Shown here in pieces: positions 27,989 through 36,999 of a stretch of 64,000 nt of DNA (its first letter is position 1; every line of letters begins with the position of its first letter). The stretch comes from Thermohalobaculum sediminis (GTDB taxonomy: Bacteria > Pseudomonadota > Alphaproteobacteria > Rhodobacterales > Rhodobacteraceae). The translations under genes and the position numbers were made by a program. The stretch covers positions 124,001 to 188,000 of the forward strand of contig NZ_JAMFKN010000005.1 of assembly GCF_023487995.1 (NCBI RefSeq), written 5' to 3'. The notes under the pieces are model-generated. The model was given only the letters and a program-made list of their open reading frames with translations, was not told the DNA's origin and made no database searches.

Positions 27989-28240
27989 TCAGACCTTCGG
28001 CTTGATCGAGGTGATCGGCGCGATCCCGTTCTCGTCGATACTGGTGGTGACCGTCACCGGCTGGTTCAGCGGCACGGTCGCGAGATCGACGGCCGGGTGG
28101 ACCGCCATCATCGTATTGTCGTTCAGCGTGATGACACGCTTCTCCGGGTCGATCTTGACGATCCGGCCGGTCACGGTGTCGGCGAAGGCGGGGGCCACGA
28201 CCGCGAGCGCGGCTGCGGCGAGCACGAGGGTGCGCAGCAT
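27989..28240 (-). CDS. Small periplasmic DUF1344-type protein
   Basis: 83 residues. A signal peptide is clear (MLRTLVLAAAALAVVAPAFA, cleavage about 20-21). The mature part (DTVTGRIVKIDPEKRVITLND... VPLNQPVTVTTSIDENG) has the alternating beta pattern of the short DUF1344/OB-like proteins found in Rhizobiales and Rhodobacterales; function is unknown. It stands alone on the minus strand: convergent with the uspA gene and 191 bases downstream of the 2-hydroxyacid dehydrogenase. Confidence 0.7.
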   Translation of the reverse strand: MLRTLVLAAAALAVVAPAFADTVTGRIVKIDPEKRVITLNDNTMMAVHPAVDLATVPLNQPVTVTTSIDENGIAPITSIKPKV

Positions 28241-28431
28241 GTCAGTCTCCAAAGCTGTCGGTTGTCCGCCTGGATCGCTTGGATCGCACCCCTGTCCCTC
28301 GGGACCGGAAGCCGTGTCGGCCGTGTCATCGCGCGGATGGCAATGCGATACCTGACAATTTCGCTCGATTCGCGCCGGATTCCGACAGCGAGGTCGCAAT
28401 CCGCGTGCCGGGCGCGCGAGAGCGGCAGGTG

Positions 28432-29379
28432 TTACCGCGCCACCACGTTCACCAGCGGCTCGCCCGCCCGGAAGCGCGCGAGGTTCGCCGCGAAGAAGTC
28501 CGCGAACCTCAGCGCCCAGCCGTCGATCTGGTCGGCGCAATGCGGCGTGATCAGGAGATTGGGGAGATGCCAGAGCGGGCTCGCCGGGGGCAGGGGCTCC
28601 TCGGCGAACACATCGCACCATGCGCCGCCAAGATGCCCCGAGGCGAGCGCCGAAAGTAGCGCGCTCTCGACGACGCAGCCGCCGCGCGCCGAATTCAGGA
28701 ACAACGCGCCGCGACGCATCAGCCCTAGCCGTCGGGCGTCGAACAGCCCCTCGGTCTCGGGCGTAAGGCGCAGGTGGCAGGACACGACGTCCGCCCATGA
28801 AAGGGCCGCGTCGAGATCGGCAAGGCCGTGCATGGCCGCGATCGGCCCCGCCGGCCGGCCCGAGCGGTTGACCCCCGCCACCTCCATCCCCAACGCCGCC
28901 GCGCGTACCGCCACCTCGCGCCCGATTGCGCCCGCCCCGACCACCAGCAGCCGCTGCCCGGCGAGCGGGCGGAAGGTTCCGGGTCGCCAGCGCCGCGCCT
29001 GCTGGTCGTCGCGGTAGCGCGGCAGGCCGAAATTGAGCGCGGTCATCGCCCCGATCGTGGTCTCGGCCAGATGGGGGGCGAGCACGCCGGCGGCATTCGT
29101 CACGGCAAGCCGCGCGCGATCCCAGCCGCCCAGCCATTCGTAGCCCGAGCCGCCCACCTGCACCCAGCGGATCGAGGGATGGTCGAGCACCCGGCGGCAG
29201 GCGTCCGGCGCGATCCCGTCGCTTCGGATCATGAAGGCCGCGTCGGGCGCGGCCGCCAGCGCCTCGTCGAGACCCTCGGCCGAGGCGAGCGCGATGAGCC
29301 GCTCGCCCGGCAGGCGCGGGCCGAGATGCGCAGCCACCTCGCGGGCCTCGGCGGCGACGATCAGGACCGGGCCCGGCAT
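28432..29379 (-). CDS. D-2-hydroxyacid dehydrogenase family protein
   Basis: 315 residues. NAD(P)-binding fold with GAGAIGREVAVRAAALG (about 148-164), then the family catalytic set: Arg in NSARGG, Glu in DVFAEEPLPP and His in ITPHCADQ. This is the length and order of 2-hydroxyacid dehydrogenases that reduce 2-keto acids such as glyoxylate or hydroxypyruvate; the exact substrate cannot be told. It lies 30 bases after the FadB-type gene on the same strand and may be the last gene of the fatty-acid oxidation run. The N-terminal substrate domain is normal in length. Confidence 0.85.
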   Translation of the reverse strand: MPGPVLIVAAEAREVAAHLGPRLPGERLIALASAEGLDEALAAAPDAAFMIRSDGIAPDACRRVLDHPSIRWVQVGGSGYEWLGGWDRARLAVTNAAGVLAPHLAETTIGAMTALNFGLPRYRDDQQARRWRPGTFRPLAGQRLLVVGAGAIGREVAVRAAALGMEVAGVNRSGRPAGPIAAMHGLADLDAALSWADVVSCHLRLTPETEGLFDARRLGLMRRGALFLNSARGGCVVESALLSALASGHLGGAWCDVFAEEPLPPASPLWHLPNLLITPHCADQIDGWALRFADFFAANLARFRAGEPLVNVVAR

Positions 29380-29409
29380 CTCACCTCCCCGGCCGGTCCC
29401 TGCCGGCGC

Positions 29410-31623
29410 TCATGCCGCGCGCCGCCCTGAGGGCGAGGGGTAGAAGCGCCCGCCCGCCTCGGCCATCTTCCGCAGGGTCTTGGGCGGGGCGAAGCGCGGG
29501 CCGTGCCGGGCGGCGAGCCTCTCGCAGATCCCGACCGCGTGCGCCGCGCCCAGCATGTCGAGCCAGCCGAACGGCCCGCCCGACCAGGGCGCGAAGCCCC
29601 AGCCGAGGATGGCGCCGACATCGCCCTCGCGGATATCGGTCAGCACCCCGTCCTCGAGCGCGCGCACGGCTTCCAGCGCCTGCGCCATCATCAGGCGGTT
29701 CTGCACCTCCTCGAGCGCGGGCCGCGCGGCGGCGTGCGGCCAGAGTTCGGCCAGCCCCGGCCACAGCCCGATCCGCTTGCCGCGCTCGTCATAGGCATAG
29801 AAGCCCTTGCCGTTCTTGCGACCCAGCCGGCCCTTGTCCTCGACCATGGCGCGCAGCACCTCGTCGGCCGGGCTCTTGGGGTAGGCCTCGCCCAGTGCCG
29901 CCTTCGTCGCCTGCGCGATCTTCAGGCCCAGTTCCAGCGAGACCTCGTCCGACAGTTGCAGCGGCCCCACCGGCATGCCCATCTGCCGGGCCGCGTTCTC
30001 GATCAGCGCGGGCTCGACGCCCTCGGCCACCATGCGCACGCCCTCGTTCACATAGGGCAGGATGCAGCGGTTGGCGTAGAAGAAGCGCGCGTCGTTCACC
30101 ACGATCGGCGTCTTGCGGATCTGGCGCACGAAGTCGAGCGCCTTGGCGATCGCCTCGGGCCCGGTCTCGCGGCCCTTGATGATCTCGACCAGGTTCATCT
30201 TGTGGACCGGCGAGAAGAAATGCAGGCCAATGTAATGCTCGGGCCGCGCCGATGCGCGGGCGAGGTCCGAGATCGGCAGGGTCGATGTGTTGGTGGCGAA
30301 GATCGCATCCGGCCCCAGCACATTCTCGGCCATCTTCGTGACCTTTGCCTTCAGGCCCGGGTCCTCGAACACCGCCTCGACCACGAGGTCGCATTTCGCG
30401 AGCTTGGAGTAATCGGGGGTGGGCAGGATGCGGTCGAGGATCTCGTCGCGCCGCGCCTCGTCGATGCGCTTCTGCTTGACGGCGGCGTCGAGGATCGCGG
30501 CCACGCCGTCGCGCCCCTTGTCGGCCGATGCCTGGTCGCGGTCGATCAGCACCACGTCGATCCCGGCCTCCGCCGCGACATGGGCGATGCCCGCGCCCAT
30601 CATGCCGGCACCCAGCACGCCAAGCCGCTGGACCTTCATGTCGGGCAGGTCGGCGGGCCGGGCCGCGCCCTTTTCCAGCGCCTGCTTCGACAGGAACAGC
30701 GAGCGGATCATCGCCTCGGACGAGGGGTTCATCAGCACATGGGTGAACCAGCGCGCCTCGATGCGGATGGCGGTGTCGAAGGGCACCAGCGCCCCCTCGT
30801 AGACCGCCGACAGCATGGCGCGCGCGGCCAGGTAGACCCCTTGCGTCTTGCCATGCGTCATCGCGGCTGCGCCAAGGAACATCTGGAAGCCCTCGACCGT
30901 GTAAGGCGCGCCGCCGGGGATCTTGAAGCCCTTGCGGTCCCAGGGCTTGACCGCCTCGGATTCGGTCGCGTCCCGCAGCCAGGCGCGCGCGGCCTTCATC
31001 AGGTCCTGCGGCTCGACCACGTCGTCGATCAGGCCGCCCGCCTTTGCACGCTTCGGCGCGGGCGTCTTGCCCTGCAGCAGGAACTCGGACGCGCCCATCA
31101 GCCCCAGCATGCGCACGAGCCGCGTGGTGCCCCCCGCGCCCGGGAACAGGCCCACGAGGATCTCGGGCAGGCCGATCTTCGCGCGCGGCGCGTCGGCCGC
31201 GATCCGCCGGTGGCAGGCGAGACCGATCTCGGTGCCGATGCCCATCGAGGTGCCGGGGCAGGCCCAGACGAAGGGCTTGCCGCCCTTGTTGGTCTTGGGG
31301 TCTGCGCCGGCGCGCTCGATCTTGCGCAGCACGCCGTGGAGCTGCATCACGAAGCCGAAGATCCGCGCCGCCGGATCGCCGCCGGTGGCCGCTGCCTCGG
31401 CCTTCATCTTCGCCAGCACGTTGAGGTCCATGCCGCCCGCGAAATCGGGCTTGGCCGAGGTGATGATGACCCCCTTGACCGAGGGGTCGGTGATGGCGCT
31501 GTCGACATGGGCGTCGAGCTCGCGGATGCCTTGCTCGTTCAGGACGTTCATCGAGGCGCCCGGCAGGTCCCAGGTGATGGTGGCGATGCCGTCGTCGACG
31601 GACAGGCGGAAGATCTCGCTCAT
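29410..31623 (-). CDS. 3-hydroxyacyl-CoA dehydrogenase / enoyl-CoA hydratase (FadB/FadJ type)
   Basis: 737 residues. The N-terminal hydratase/isomerase domain (1-190) has GTEIGLACHRRIAAD and the catalytic Glu in GLPEILVGLFPGAGG. The dehydrogenase part begins near 330 with the NAD motif VLGAGMMGAGIAHVAAEAG and has the catalytic His in GLHFFSPVHKMNLVEII; two C-terminal dehydrogenase repeats follow. It performs steps two and three of beta-oxidation. It lies 12 bases after the thiolase gene, the usual fadA/fadB pairing. It is in the trifunctional-enzyme alpha family; whether FadB or FadJ is the better name is open. Confidence 0.93.
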   Translation of the reverse strand: MSEIFRLSVDDGIATITWDLPGASMNVLNEQGIRELDAHVDSAITDPSVKGVIITSAKPDFAGGMDLNVLAKMKAEAAATGGDPAARIFGFVMQLHGVLRKIERAGADPKTNKGGKPFVWACPGTSMGIGTEIGLACHRRIAADAPRAKIGLPEILVGLFPGAGGTTRLVRMLGLMGASEFLLQGKTPAPKRAKAGGLIDDVVEPQDLMKAARAWLRDATESEAVKPWDRKGFKIPGGAPYTVEGFQMFLGAAAMTHGKTQGVYLAARAMLSAVYEGALVPFDTAIRIEARWFTHVLMNPSSEAMIRSLFLSKQALEKGAARPADLPDMKVQRLGVLGAGMMGAGIAHVAAEAGIDVVLIDRDQASADKGRDGVAAILDAAVKQKRIDEARRDEILDRILPTPDYSKLAKCDLVVEAVFEDPGLKAKVTKMAENVLGPDAIFATNTSTLPISDLARASARPEHYIGLHFFSPVHKMNLVEIIKGRETGPEAIAKALDFVRQIRKTPIVVNDARFFYANRCILPYVNEGVRMVAEGVEPALIENAARQMGMPVGPLQLSDEVSLELGLKIAQATKAALGEAYPKSPADEVLRAMVEDKGRLGRKNGKGFYAYDERGKRIGLWPGLAELWPHAAARPALEEVQNRLMMAQALEAVRALEDGVLTDIREGDVGAILGWGFAPWSGGPFGWLDMLGAAHAVGICERLAARHGPRFAPPKTLRKMAEAGGRFYPSPSGRRAA

Positions 31624-31635
31624 CAGTTCTCTCCC

Positions 31636-32847
31636 TCAGACGCGCTCGATGATGGTGGCCGAGCCCATGCCCGAGGCCACGCACAGAGTCGCCAGTCCCG
31701 TGGCCTTGTCCGCCCGCTCCATCTCGTCGAGCAGCGTGCCCAGGATCATCGCGCCTGTCGCGCCCAGCGGGTGGCCCATGGCGATCGCGCCGCCGTTGAC
31801 GTTCAGCCTGCCGTGGTCGACATCGAAGGCCTGCATGAAGCGCAGCACCACTGCCGAGAACGCCTCGTTCACCTCGAAGAGGTCGATGTCGCCGATCTCC
31901 ATGCCGCTCTCGCGCAGGATCTTCTCGGTCGCGGGCACGGGCCCCGTGAGCATGATGGTGGGGTCGGTGCCGATCTTGGCGGTTGCCCGGATGCGCGCGC
32001 GCGGCTTCAGGCCCACCCGCTCGCCGGCCTCGCGCGAGCCCACCAGCACGGCCGCCGCGCCGTCGACGATGCCCGACGAGTTGCCGGCATGATGGACATG
32101 CTCGATGTGTTCCAGATGCGGGTATTTCAGGATCGCCACGGCGTCGAAGCCGGGCATGTTCTCGCCCATGTCCTTGAAGGATGGCTTGAGCCCGCCCAGC
32201 GACTGCATGTCGGTGCCGGGGCGCATGTATTCGTCGCGGGCGAGGATCTCTATCCCGTTCACGTCGCGCACGGGGACAATCGAGCGGGCGAAGCGGCCCT
32301 CCTCCCAGGCCGCGGCGGCGCGGCGCTGGCTCTCGACCGCGTAGGTGTCCACGTCGTCGCGCGAGAAGCCGTATTCGGTGGCGATGATGTCGGCGGAAAT
32401 GCCCTGCGGCACGAAATAGGTCTTCATCGCCAGATAGGGATCGACGCCGATCGCGAAGCCGTCCGAGCCCATCGGCACGCGGCCCATCATCTCGACGCCC
32501 CCCGCGACGTAGAGCGCGCCCGCGCCTGCCCGCACCTGGTTGGCGGCGAGGTTCACGGCCTCGAGCCCCGAGGCGCAGAAGCGGTTGATGTGGAGGCCAG
32601 GCACGCGCTCGTCCCAGCCGGCGTAGAGCACGGCCGAGCGCGCGATCTCGCCGCCCTGCTCGCCCACCGGCGTGACGCAACCCCAGATCACGTCCTCGAC
32701 CTGAGCGGTGTCGAGGTCGTTGCGGTCGCGGATCGCGTTCAGCATCTGCGCCGAGAGGCTGAGCGCCGTCACCTCGTGCAGGCTGCCGTCCTTCTTGCCG
32801 CGCCCGCGGGGCGAGCGCACGGCATCGAAGATGTAGGCGTCGGTCAT
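31636..32847 (-). CDS. fadA: Acetyl-CoA C-acyltransferase (FadA-type thiolase)
   Basis: 403 residues. Thiolase motifs are all present: nucleophile Cys91 in HINRFCASGLEA, His in NVNGGAIAMGHPLGATGA, and the second Cys in LCVASGMGSATI. It cleaves 3-ketoacyl-CoA in the last step of beta-oxidation. The ATG overlaps the stop of the GFA-like gene (ATGA), and the FadB-type gene follows 12 bases later, so the block is one transcription unit. Chain-length preference cannot be read; the pairing with FadB argues for degradation rather than PHB synthesis. Confidence 0.92.
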   Translation of the reverse strand: MTDAYIFDAVRSPRGRGKKDGSLHEVTALSLSAQMLNAIRDRNDLDTAQVEDVIWGCVTPVGEQGGEIARSAVLYAGWDERVPGLHINRFCASGLEAVNLAANQVRAGAGALYVAGGVEMMGRVPMGSDGFAIGVDPYLAMKTYFVPQGISADIIATEYGFSRDDVDTYAVESQRRAAAAWEEGRFARSIVPVRDVNGIEILARDEYMRPGTDMQSLGGLKPSFKDMGENMPGFDAVAILKYPHLEHIEHVHHAGNSSGIVDGAAAVLVGSREAGERVGLKPRARIRATAKIGTDPTIMLTGPVPATEKILRESGMEIGDIDLFEVNEAFSAVVLRFMQAFDVDHGRLNVNGGAIAMGHPLGATGAMILGTLLDEMERADKATGLATLCVASGMGSATIIERV

Positions 32848-33320
32848 CGGTCCTCCTTCGCAGCCGCGCCCGAGGGGACGTGCTGCCTGCTCGTGATCGT
32901 CGTCGGCCCCCGGCCGGAAAGCCCGCCGGGGCGCGTCTCGAATTCCGGCAGCCCGTCGGCCAGGTGCAGCCAGGCGACGCGACTCTCGATGCCGTAATGC
33001 AGTGCGGGCTGCACCGCGCCGGGGTCGTCGAGCGCGCCGATCATCAACTCGACCGCGTCCGAGCCCACGGGCGCGTAGAACAGCGGCGTCCCGCATCTGC
33101 CGCAGAAGCCGCGCTCGGCGACGTCCGAGCTTGCGAAGCGCCCCGGCTCTCCCTCGAACTCCACGCCCCGGGCGGTGACGAGCGGCGCGAATGCGTTGCC
33201 CGTGGCGCGCTGGCACATCCGGCAGTGGCAGAGATTGGCGCGCCCCAGCGGCTCGGTCACGCGGAAGCGCACGGCGCCGCACTGGCATCCGCCCGTGGCA
33301 TATGTCGTCGTCCCGCCCAT
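32844..33320 (-). CDS. GFA-family zinc protein (glutathione-dependent formaldehyde-activating enzyme-like)
   Basis: 158 residues. The zinc-ligand pattern of the GFA/CENP-V fold is visible: GGCQCGAVRF at the N-terminus, NLCHCRMCQRATG, and FCGRCGTPLFYAP. Members were first linked to S-hydroxymethylglutathione formation, but many act on unknown substrates. It sits between the glutathione S-transferase (7 bases downstream of that gene) and the thiolase, overlapping the latter by ATGA. The GST neighbour suggests a glutathione link; a direct beta-oxidation role is not evident. Confidence 0.82.
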   Translation of the reverse strand: MGGTTTYATGGCQCGAVRFRVTEPLGRANLCHCRMCQRATGNAFAPLVTARGVEFEGEPGRFASSDVAERGFCGRCGTPLFYAPVGSDAVELMIGALDDPGAVQPALHYGIESRVAWLHLADGLPEFETRPGGLSGRGPTTITSRQHVPSGAAAKEDR

Positions 33321-33327
33321 GGCTGCC

Positions 33328-33966
33328 TCAGCGGCCCGGCACGGGGTGCCCCGGCATCAGGTCATAGGGATGCTTCCAGCGCGGCAGGGCCGCGATGCGC
33401 GCGGTCCAGGCGCTGACGGCGGGGAAATCGCCCTGCCAGTCGATCGGGTATTCCTCGGCGTAGAACATGTAGCCGGCGCAGGAGAGGTCGGCGATGGTGG
33501 GCGTCGTACCCACGATCCAGTCACGGCCCTGCAGATGCTGATCTAGGACCTTGAGCGCCGTGCGCGCCCGCCCCTCGAGGAAGGCGATGATATCCGGGTT
33601 GCGCTTTTCGGGGTCGAGATAATTCGCCATCCAGCGCCAGGTGGCGAGGTTCGCGGTGAGCTTGTGGTTGTCCCACAGGATCCAGCGCAGCACCTCGCGC
33701 GCCTGCCCGGGCGCCGGGCGGAAGGTGCCCAGCGCCTCGGCCAGATAGTCGAGGATCGCGCCGGACTGGGTCAGCACCTCGCCGCGATGCTCCAGCACCG
33801 GCACCTCGCCCATCGGGTTCATCGCCCGGAAGGCTGGCTCGCGGGTGCCGCCGGCGAAGAAGTCCACCAGCACCGGCTCCCAGTCGGCGTCCGACAGCTC
33901 CAGCATCAGGGCGACCTTGCAGGCGTTGCCCGACTGGGCGAAGCAGTGGAGGCGGTATTCGGCCAT
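33328..33966 (-). CDS. Glutathione S-transferase family protein
   Basis: 212 residues. An N-terminal thioredoxin-like domain (1-80) has the NPMGEVPVLEHRGEVLTQSGAILDYLAE glutathione-binding block including the conserved cis-Pro and Gln-Ser; the all-helical C-terminal domain has TIADLSCAGYMFYAEE (N-capping box). The catalytic residue is probably the Ser in CFAQSGNACKV. It is the second enzyme gene of the leftward fatty-acid oxidation run, 86 bases after the acyl-CoA dehydrogenase. Its substrate is unknown; detoxification of reactive enals or acyl intermediates would fit. Confidence 0.85.
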   Translation of the reverse strand: MAEYRLHCFAQSGNACKVALMLELSDADWEPVLVDFFAGGTREPAFRAMNPMGEVPVLEHRGEVLTQSGAILDYLAEALGTFRPAPGQAREVLRWILWDNHKLTANLATWRWMANYLDPEKRNPDIIAFLEGRARTALKVLDQHLQGRDWIVGTTPTIADLSCAGYMFYAEEYPIDWQGDFPAVSAWTARIAALPRWKHPYDLMPGHPVPGR

Positions 33967-34052
33967 CTGGCTCTCCTCGATGCTTGGTGCCTGACCCGCC
34001 GACTGCGGGGTGGGGCGGTCCGAGGGTGGACGATTCGCCCGCTCCCCGCGAG

Positions 34053-35846
34053 TCAGAACGCCTCGGCCGGAAGGTCCATCACCGGGTCGGCGCCGGTCTC
34101 GATGCGCGCAAGCCGGAGCCCCGTCTCGGGCAGGACGCGGCGCATGTAGTAGCGGCCCGTCACGATCTTGGCCTCGTACCAGGCCCGGTCGCCGCGCCCC
34201 TCCTGGATCGCGCGGTGCGCCGCCTTGGCCATCCGCGCCCAGGCCAGCGCCATGCAGACATGGCCGAACAGGTGCAGGAAATCGACCGATCCCGCCAGCG
34301 CCGCGTTGGGGTTCTTCATGCCCGCCTGCATGAAGAACATCGCCGCCTGCTGCAGGTCCTTCGACGCCTTCTTGAGCGGGTTGAGGAAATCCTTGGCCAG
34401 CGCGAGGTCGTCCTCGTTGTCGCGGATATAGCCCTTCACATACTCGAAGAAGGTCATGATCGGCTGTCCGCCCTTGAGGGCGAGCTTGCGCCCCACGAGG
34501 TCGAGCGCCTGCACGCCCGTCGTGCCCTCGTAGATCATGGCGATCCGGGCATCGCGCACGAACTGTGAGATGCCGGTCTCCTCGATATAGCCATGCCCGC
34601 CGAACACCTGCTGGGCGTTCGCGGTCAGGCGGAAGCCTTCCTCGGTCAGGAAGCCCTTCACCACCGGCGTGAGCAGCGCCACCATGTCGGCGGCCTTCTC
34701 GCGCATCTTCGGGTCTGTGTGACGCTTCTCGGCGTCGAGCAGCATGGTGACCCAGCTGAGGAAGCCGATGCCGCCCTCGACGAAGGACTTCTGGTCGAGA
34801 AGCAGGCGCCGCACGTCTGGGTGGACGATCAGGGGGTCGGCAGGCTTGTCCGGCGCCGCCGCGCCGGTCACCGCGCGGCCCTGCAGCCGCTCCTTCGCAT
34901 AGGACGCCGCCGCCTGGTAGGCCACATGGGCCTGGCTGAGCCCCTGCATGCCGACCAGCAGCCGGGCCTCGTTCATCATGGTGAACATGGCGCGCAGGCC
35001 CTTGCCTTCCTCGCCGACCATCCAGCCGGTCGCGCCGTCGTAGTTCATCACGCAGGTCGAGTTGCCGTGGATGCCCATCTTCTCCTCGACCTTGCCGCAG
35101 GAGAGGCTGTTGCGCGCGTCGAGGCTGCCGTCGTCGTTCACCAGGAACTTCGGCACGATGAACAGCGAGAGGCCCCGCGTCCCCTCGGCCGCGCCGGGCG
35201 TTCGGGCGAGCACGAGATGGATGATGTTCGACGCGAGGTCATGCTCGCCCGACGAGATGAAGATCTTCTGCCCGCTGAGATTCCACGCGCCGTCGCCCGC
35301 CGGCTCGGCCTTGGTGCGCACTAGGCCGAGATCGGTGCCGCATTGCGGCTCGGTCAGGTTCATGGTGCCGGTCCACTCGCCCGAGACCAGTTTCGGCAGA
35401 TAGGTGCGCTTCTGCGCATCGGACCCATGCGTGTGGATCGCCGAATAGGCGCCGTGCGTCAGGCCCGAATACATCATGAAGGCCATGTTCGCGGCCGACT
35501 GCATCGTGCCCACCGCCATGTTGAGCACCGAGGGCATGCCCTGCCCGCCGTAATCGGGGTCGCATTCCATCGACGGCCAGCCGCCCTCGACCAGCAGGTT
35601 CCACGCCTCGCGGAAGCCCTCGGGCGTGCGAACGACGCCGTTCTCGAGCCGGCAGCCCTCGCGGTCGCCGACCGCGTTGAGCGGGGCCAGCACGTCGCGC
35701 GCGATCTTGCCGGCTTCCTCGAGGATCGCGCCGGTCATGTCCTCGGTCATCTCGGGATAGCCGTCGATCCCGGCCTCGTCCTGCACCTTCAGGACCTCGT
35801 GCAGCACGAAGCGATAGTCGTCGAGCGGGGGGGTGTAGGCGGGCAT
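34053..35846 (-). CDS. Acyl-CoA dehydrogenase, long (about 600-residue) subfamily
   Basis: 597 residues. The flavin and substrate region reads [19 protein letters not shown], and the catalytic Glu lies in [20 protein letters not shown] further helical C-terminal domain (about 470-597) marks the long subfamily that includes DmdC (methylmercaptopropionyl-CoA dehydrogenase) and FadE-like enzymes. It introduces the double bond in step one of acyl-CoA oxidation. The neighbouring fadA/fadB genes favour a fatty-acid substrate; DMSP use is an alternative in marine rhodobacteria, but no dmdA, dmdB or dmdD is near. ATG at 35846 begins the conserved [14 protein letters not shown]. Confidence 0.9.
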   Translation of the reverse strand: MPAYTPPLDDYRFVLHEVLKVQDEAGIDGYPEMTEDMTGAILEEAGKIARDVLAPLNAVGDREGCRLENGVVRTPEGFREAWNLLVEGGWPSMECDPDYGGQGMPSVLNMAVGTMQSAANMAFMMYSGLTHGAYSAIHTHGSDAQKRTYLPKLVSGEWTGTMNLTEPQCGTDLGLVRTKAEPAGDGAWNLSGQKIFISSGEHDLASNIIHLVLARTPGAAEGTRGLSLFIVPKFLVNDDGSLDARNSLSCGKVEEKMGIHGNSTCVMNYDGATGWMVGEEGKGLRAMFTMMNEARLLVGMQGLSQAHVAYQAAASYAKERLQGRAVTGAAAPDKPADPLIVHPDVRRLLLDQKSFVEGGIGFLSWVTMLLDAEKRHTDPKMREKAADMVALLTPVVKGFLTEEGFRLTANAQQVFGGHGYIEETGISQFVRDARIAMIYEGTTGVQALDLVGRKLALKGGQPIMTFFEYVKGYIRDNEDDLALAKDFLNPLKKASKDLQQAAMFFMQAGMKNPNAALAGSVDFLHLFGHVCMALAWARMAKAAHRAIQEGRGDRAWYEAKIVTGRYYMRRVLPETGLRLARIETGADPVMDLPAEAF

Positions 35847-35936
35847 TTCGCGTCCTCGTTGCCGGATGGGTCTGCAGGGGCCGAACCGCGCCGGCAATCG
35901 CGTGGGCGCGGGGCGCAGGGACGGGGCGGTTGTGTC

Positions 35937-36338
35937 CTACTCGGCGGCGCGGCGCGACTGGCTGCGTTCGGCCAGCATCTGGCGGATAACGTCCATCTGC
36001 GCCTCGAGCTCGCCGATCGCGGTCGCAAGCTCGTCGCGCTTTGCGATCAGGTCGGCGCGGTGGCGCTCGGCCGACTGGAGGGTCGCCGAAAGCTGGGTGA
36101 CCTGCCCGTCGCCGAGCCGGTAGAGCTCCAGCAGTTCGCGGATCTCGGCCAGCGAGAAGCCGAAGCGCTTGCCGCGGAGGATCAGCTTGAGACGCGCCCG
36201 GTCGCGCGGCGTGTAGTAGCGGTTCTGCCCCTCGCGGATCGGGCTCAGCAGCTCCTTCTGCTCGTAGAAGCGCAAGGCGCGCGGGGTGACGCCGAAGCAG
36301 CGGCACATCTGGCCAATCGTCATGGTGTCTTCGGTCAT
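35937..36338 (-). CDS. MerR-family regulator of fatty-acid oxidation genes
   Basis: 133 residues. The winged HTH is typical (MTIGQMCRCFGVTPRALRFYEQKELL, then REGQNRYYTPRDRARLKLIL), followed by a dimerisation helix (about 80-125). No cysteine effector cluster is present, so it is not a metal sensor; it resembles the LiuR/SoxR-unrelated MerR proteins that control acyl-CoA degradation in proteobacteria. It heads the leftward run, 90 bases before the acyl-CoA dehydrogenase, and is divergent from two thioesterase genes. Two dyad sites lie in the intergenic region, suggesting control of both directions and of itself. Confidence 0.85.
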   Translation of the reverse strand: MTEDTMTIGQMCRCFGVTPRALRFYEQKELLSPIREGQNRYYTPRDRARLKLILRGKRFGFSLAEIRELLELYRLGDGQVTQLSATLQSAERHRADLIAKRDELATAIGELEAQMDVIRQMLAERSQSRRAAE

Positions 36339-36386
36339 GGGCGCCTCATTGGTTCCGCCGGGTGTCGTGCGCGACGATTCCGGAAG

Positions 36387-36402
36387 TTGACGTGCGCGTC
36401 AA
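36387..36402. promoter_or_regulatory. Dyad 1, likely MerR operator
   Basis: TTGACGTGCGCGTCAA: 6-base arms TTGACG/CGTCAA around four bases. It lies 49 bases from the merR ATG. It shares the TGACG half-site with the second dyad centred 25 bases away, so both are probably bound by the same dimeric regulator. Confidence 0.65.
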
Positions 36403-36412
36403 TCCCCTAACG

Positions 36413-36426
36413 TGACGCGCGCGTCA
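36413..36426. promoter_or_regulatory. Dyad 2, likely MerR operator
   Basis: TGACGCGCGCGTCA is a perfect 14-base palindrome with the same TGACG half-site as dyad 1. It lies 85 bases before the thioesterase ATG at 36511 and 75 bases before the merR ATG. Placement between divergent starts fits a shared regulatory site. Confidence 0.65.
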
Positions 36427-36510
36427 AGATTGCGTGAGGCGGGCGGCCATCGACATGCCGCGGTTCGATCCGCTATGGGCGGAGAAGCGACGACGCCGGG
36501 AGAGGGTTCG

Positions 36511-36999
36511 ATGACGGGCGAGGACGAGGACGGGCGGCTCGGCGCCGTCATGCGGGGGGCAGGCACGCCCGATCCCGGCGAGGGCACGCTGATGGAGGGC
36601 CTGCCCTTCAGCCGCGACATCGGGATGCGGCTGCACAGCGCGGGCGATGGCGTAGCACTCCTGTCGGTCCCCTATGACGCGCGCCTCGTGGGCGACCCGC
36701 AGACCGGCGTCATGCATGGCGGCGTCATCACGGCGCTGCTCGACACCGCCTGCGGCTCGGCGGTGATGGCGGCCCCGGCCAAGCTGCGATCGACCGCGAC
36801 GCTCGACCTGCGCATCGACTACATGCGGCCCGCGCAGCCCGGCAAGCGGGTGATGGCGAGGGCCGAGTGCTACCGCATGACCCGCACGATCGGCTTCGCC
36901 CGCGCCGTCGCCTATCACGACACGCCCGAGGATCCGATTGCCTCGGCCGCGGGCACCTTCATCCTCGATCGGGTCGCGCGGGAGACGGGCGATGAGTGA
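36511..36999 (+). CDS. PaaI-family hotdog thioesterase (first of pair)
   Basis: 162 residues. The hotdog core contains GVMHGGVITALLDTACGSAV, the PaaI/4HBT helix with its catalytic Asp, and STATLDLRIDYMRPAQPGKRV. It hydrolyses an acyl-CoA, releasing free CoA; the acyl group is unknown. ATG at 36511 follows a strong GGAGAGGG ribosome site; open frame before it back to 36412 would cross the operator dyad and is not used. It is the first gene of a divergent unit opposite merR and overlaps the next thioesterase gene by 8 bases. Confidence 0.85.
   Translation: MTGEDEDGRLGAVMRGAGTPDPGEGTLMEGLPFSRDIGMRLHSAGDGVALLSVPYDARLVGDPQTGVMHGGVITALLDTACGSAVMAAPAKLRSTATLDLRIDYMRPAQPGKRVMARAECYRMTRTIGFARAVAYHDTPEDPIASAAGTFILDRVARETGDE

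Noticed and set aside
29503..32997. Plus-strand open frame of more than 1100 codons
   Set aside because: Antisense to the fadB- and fadA-type genes; His/Arg-rich translation with no recognisable domain.
34053..35846. DMSP-degradation enzyme DmdC
   Set aside because: The long acyl-CoA dehydrogenase family fits, but none of the other dmd genes is present and fadA/fadB are in the same run.
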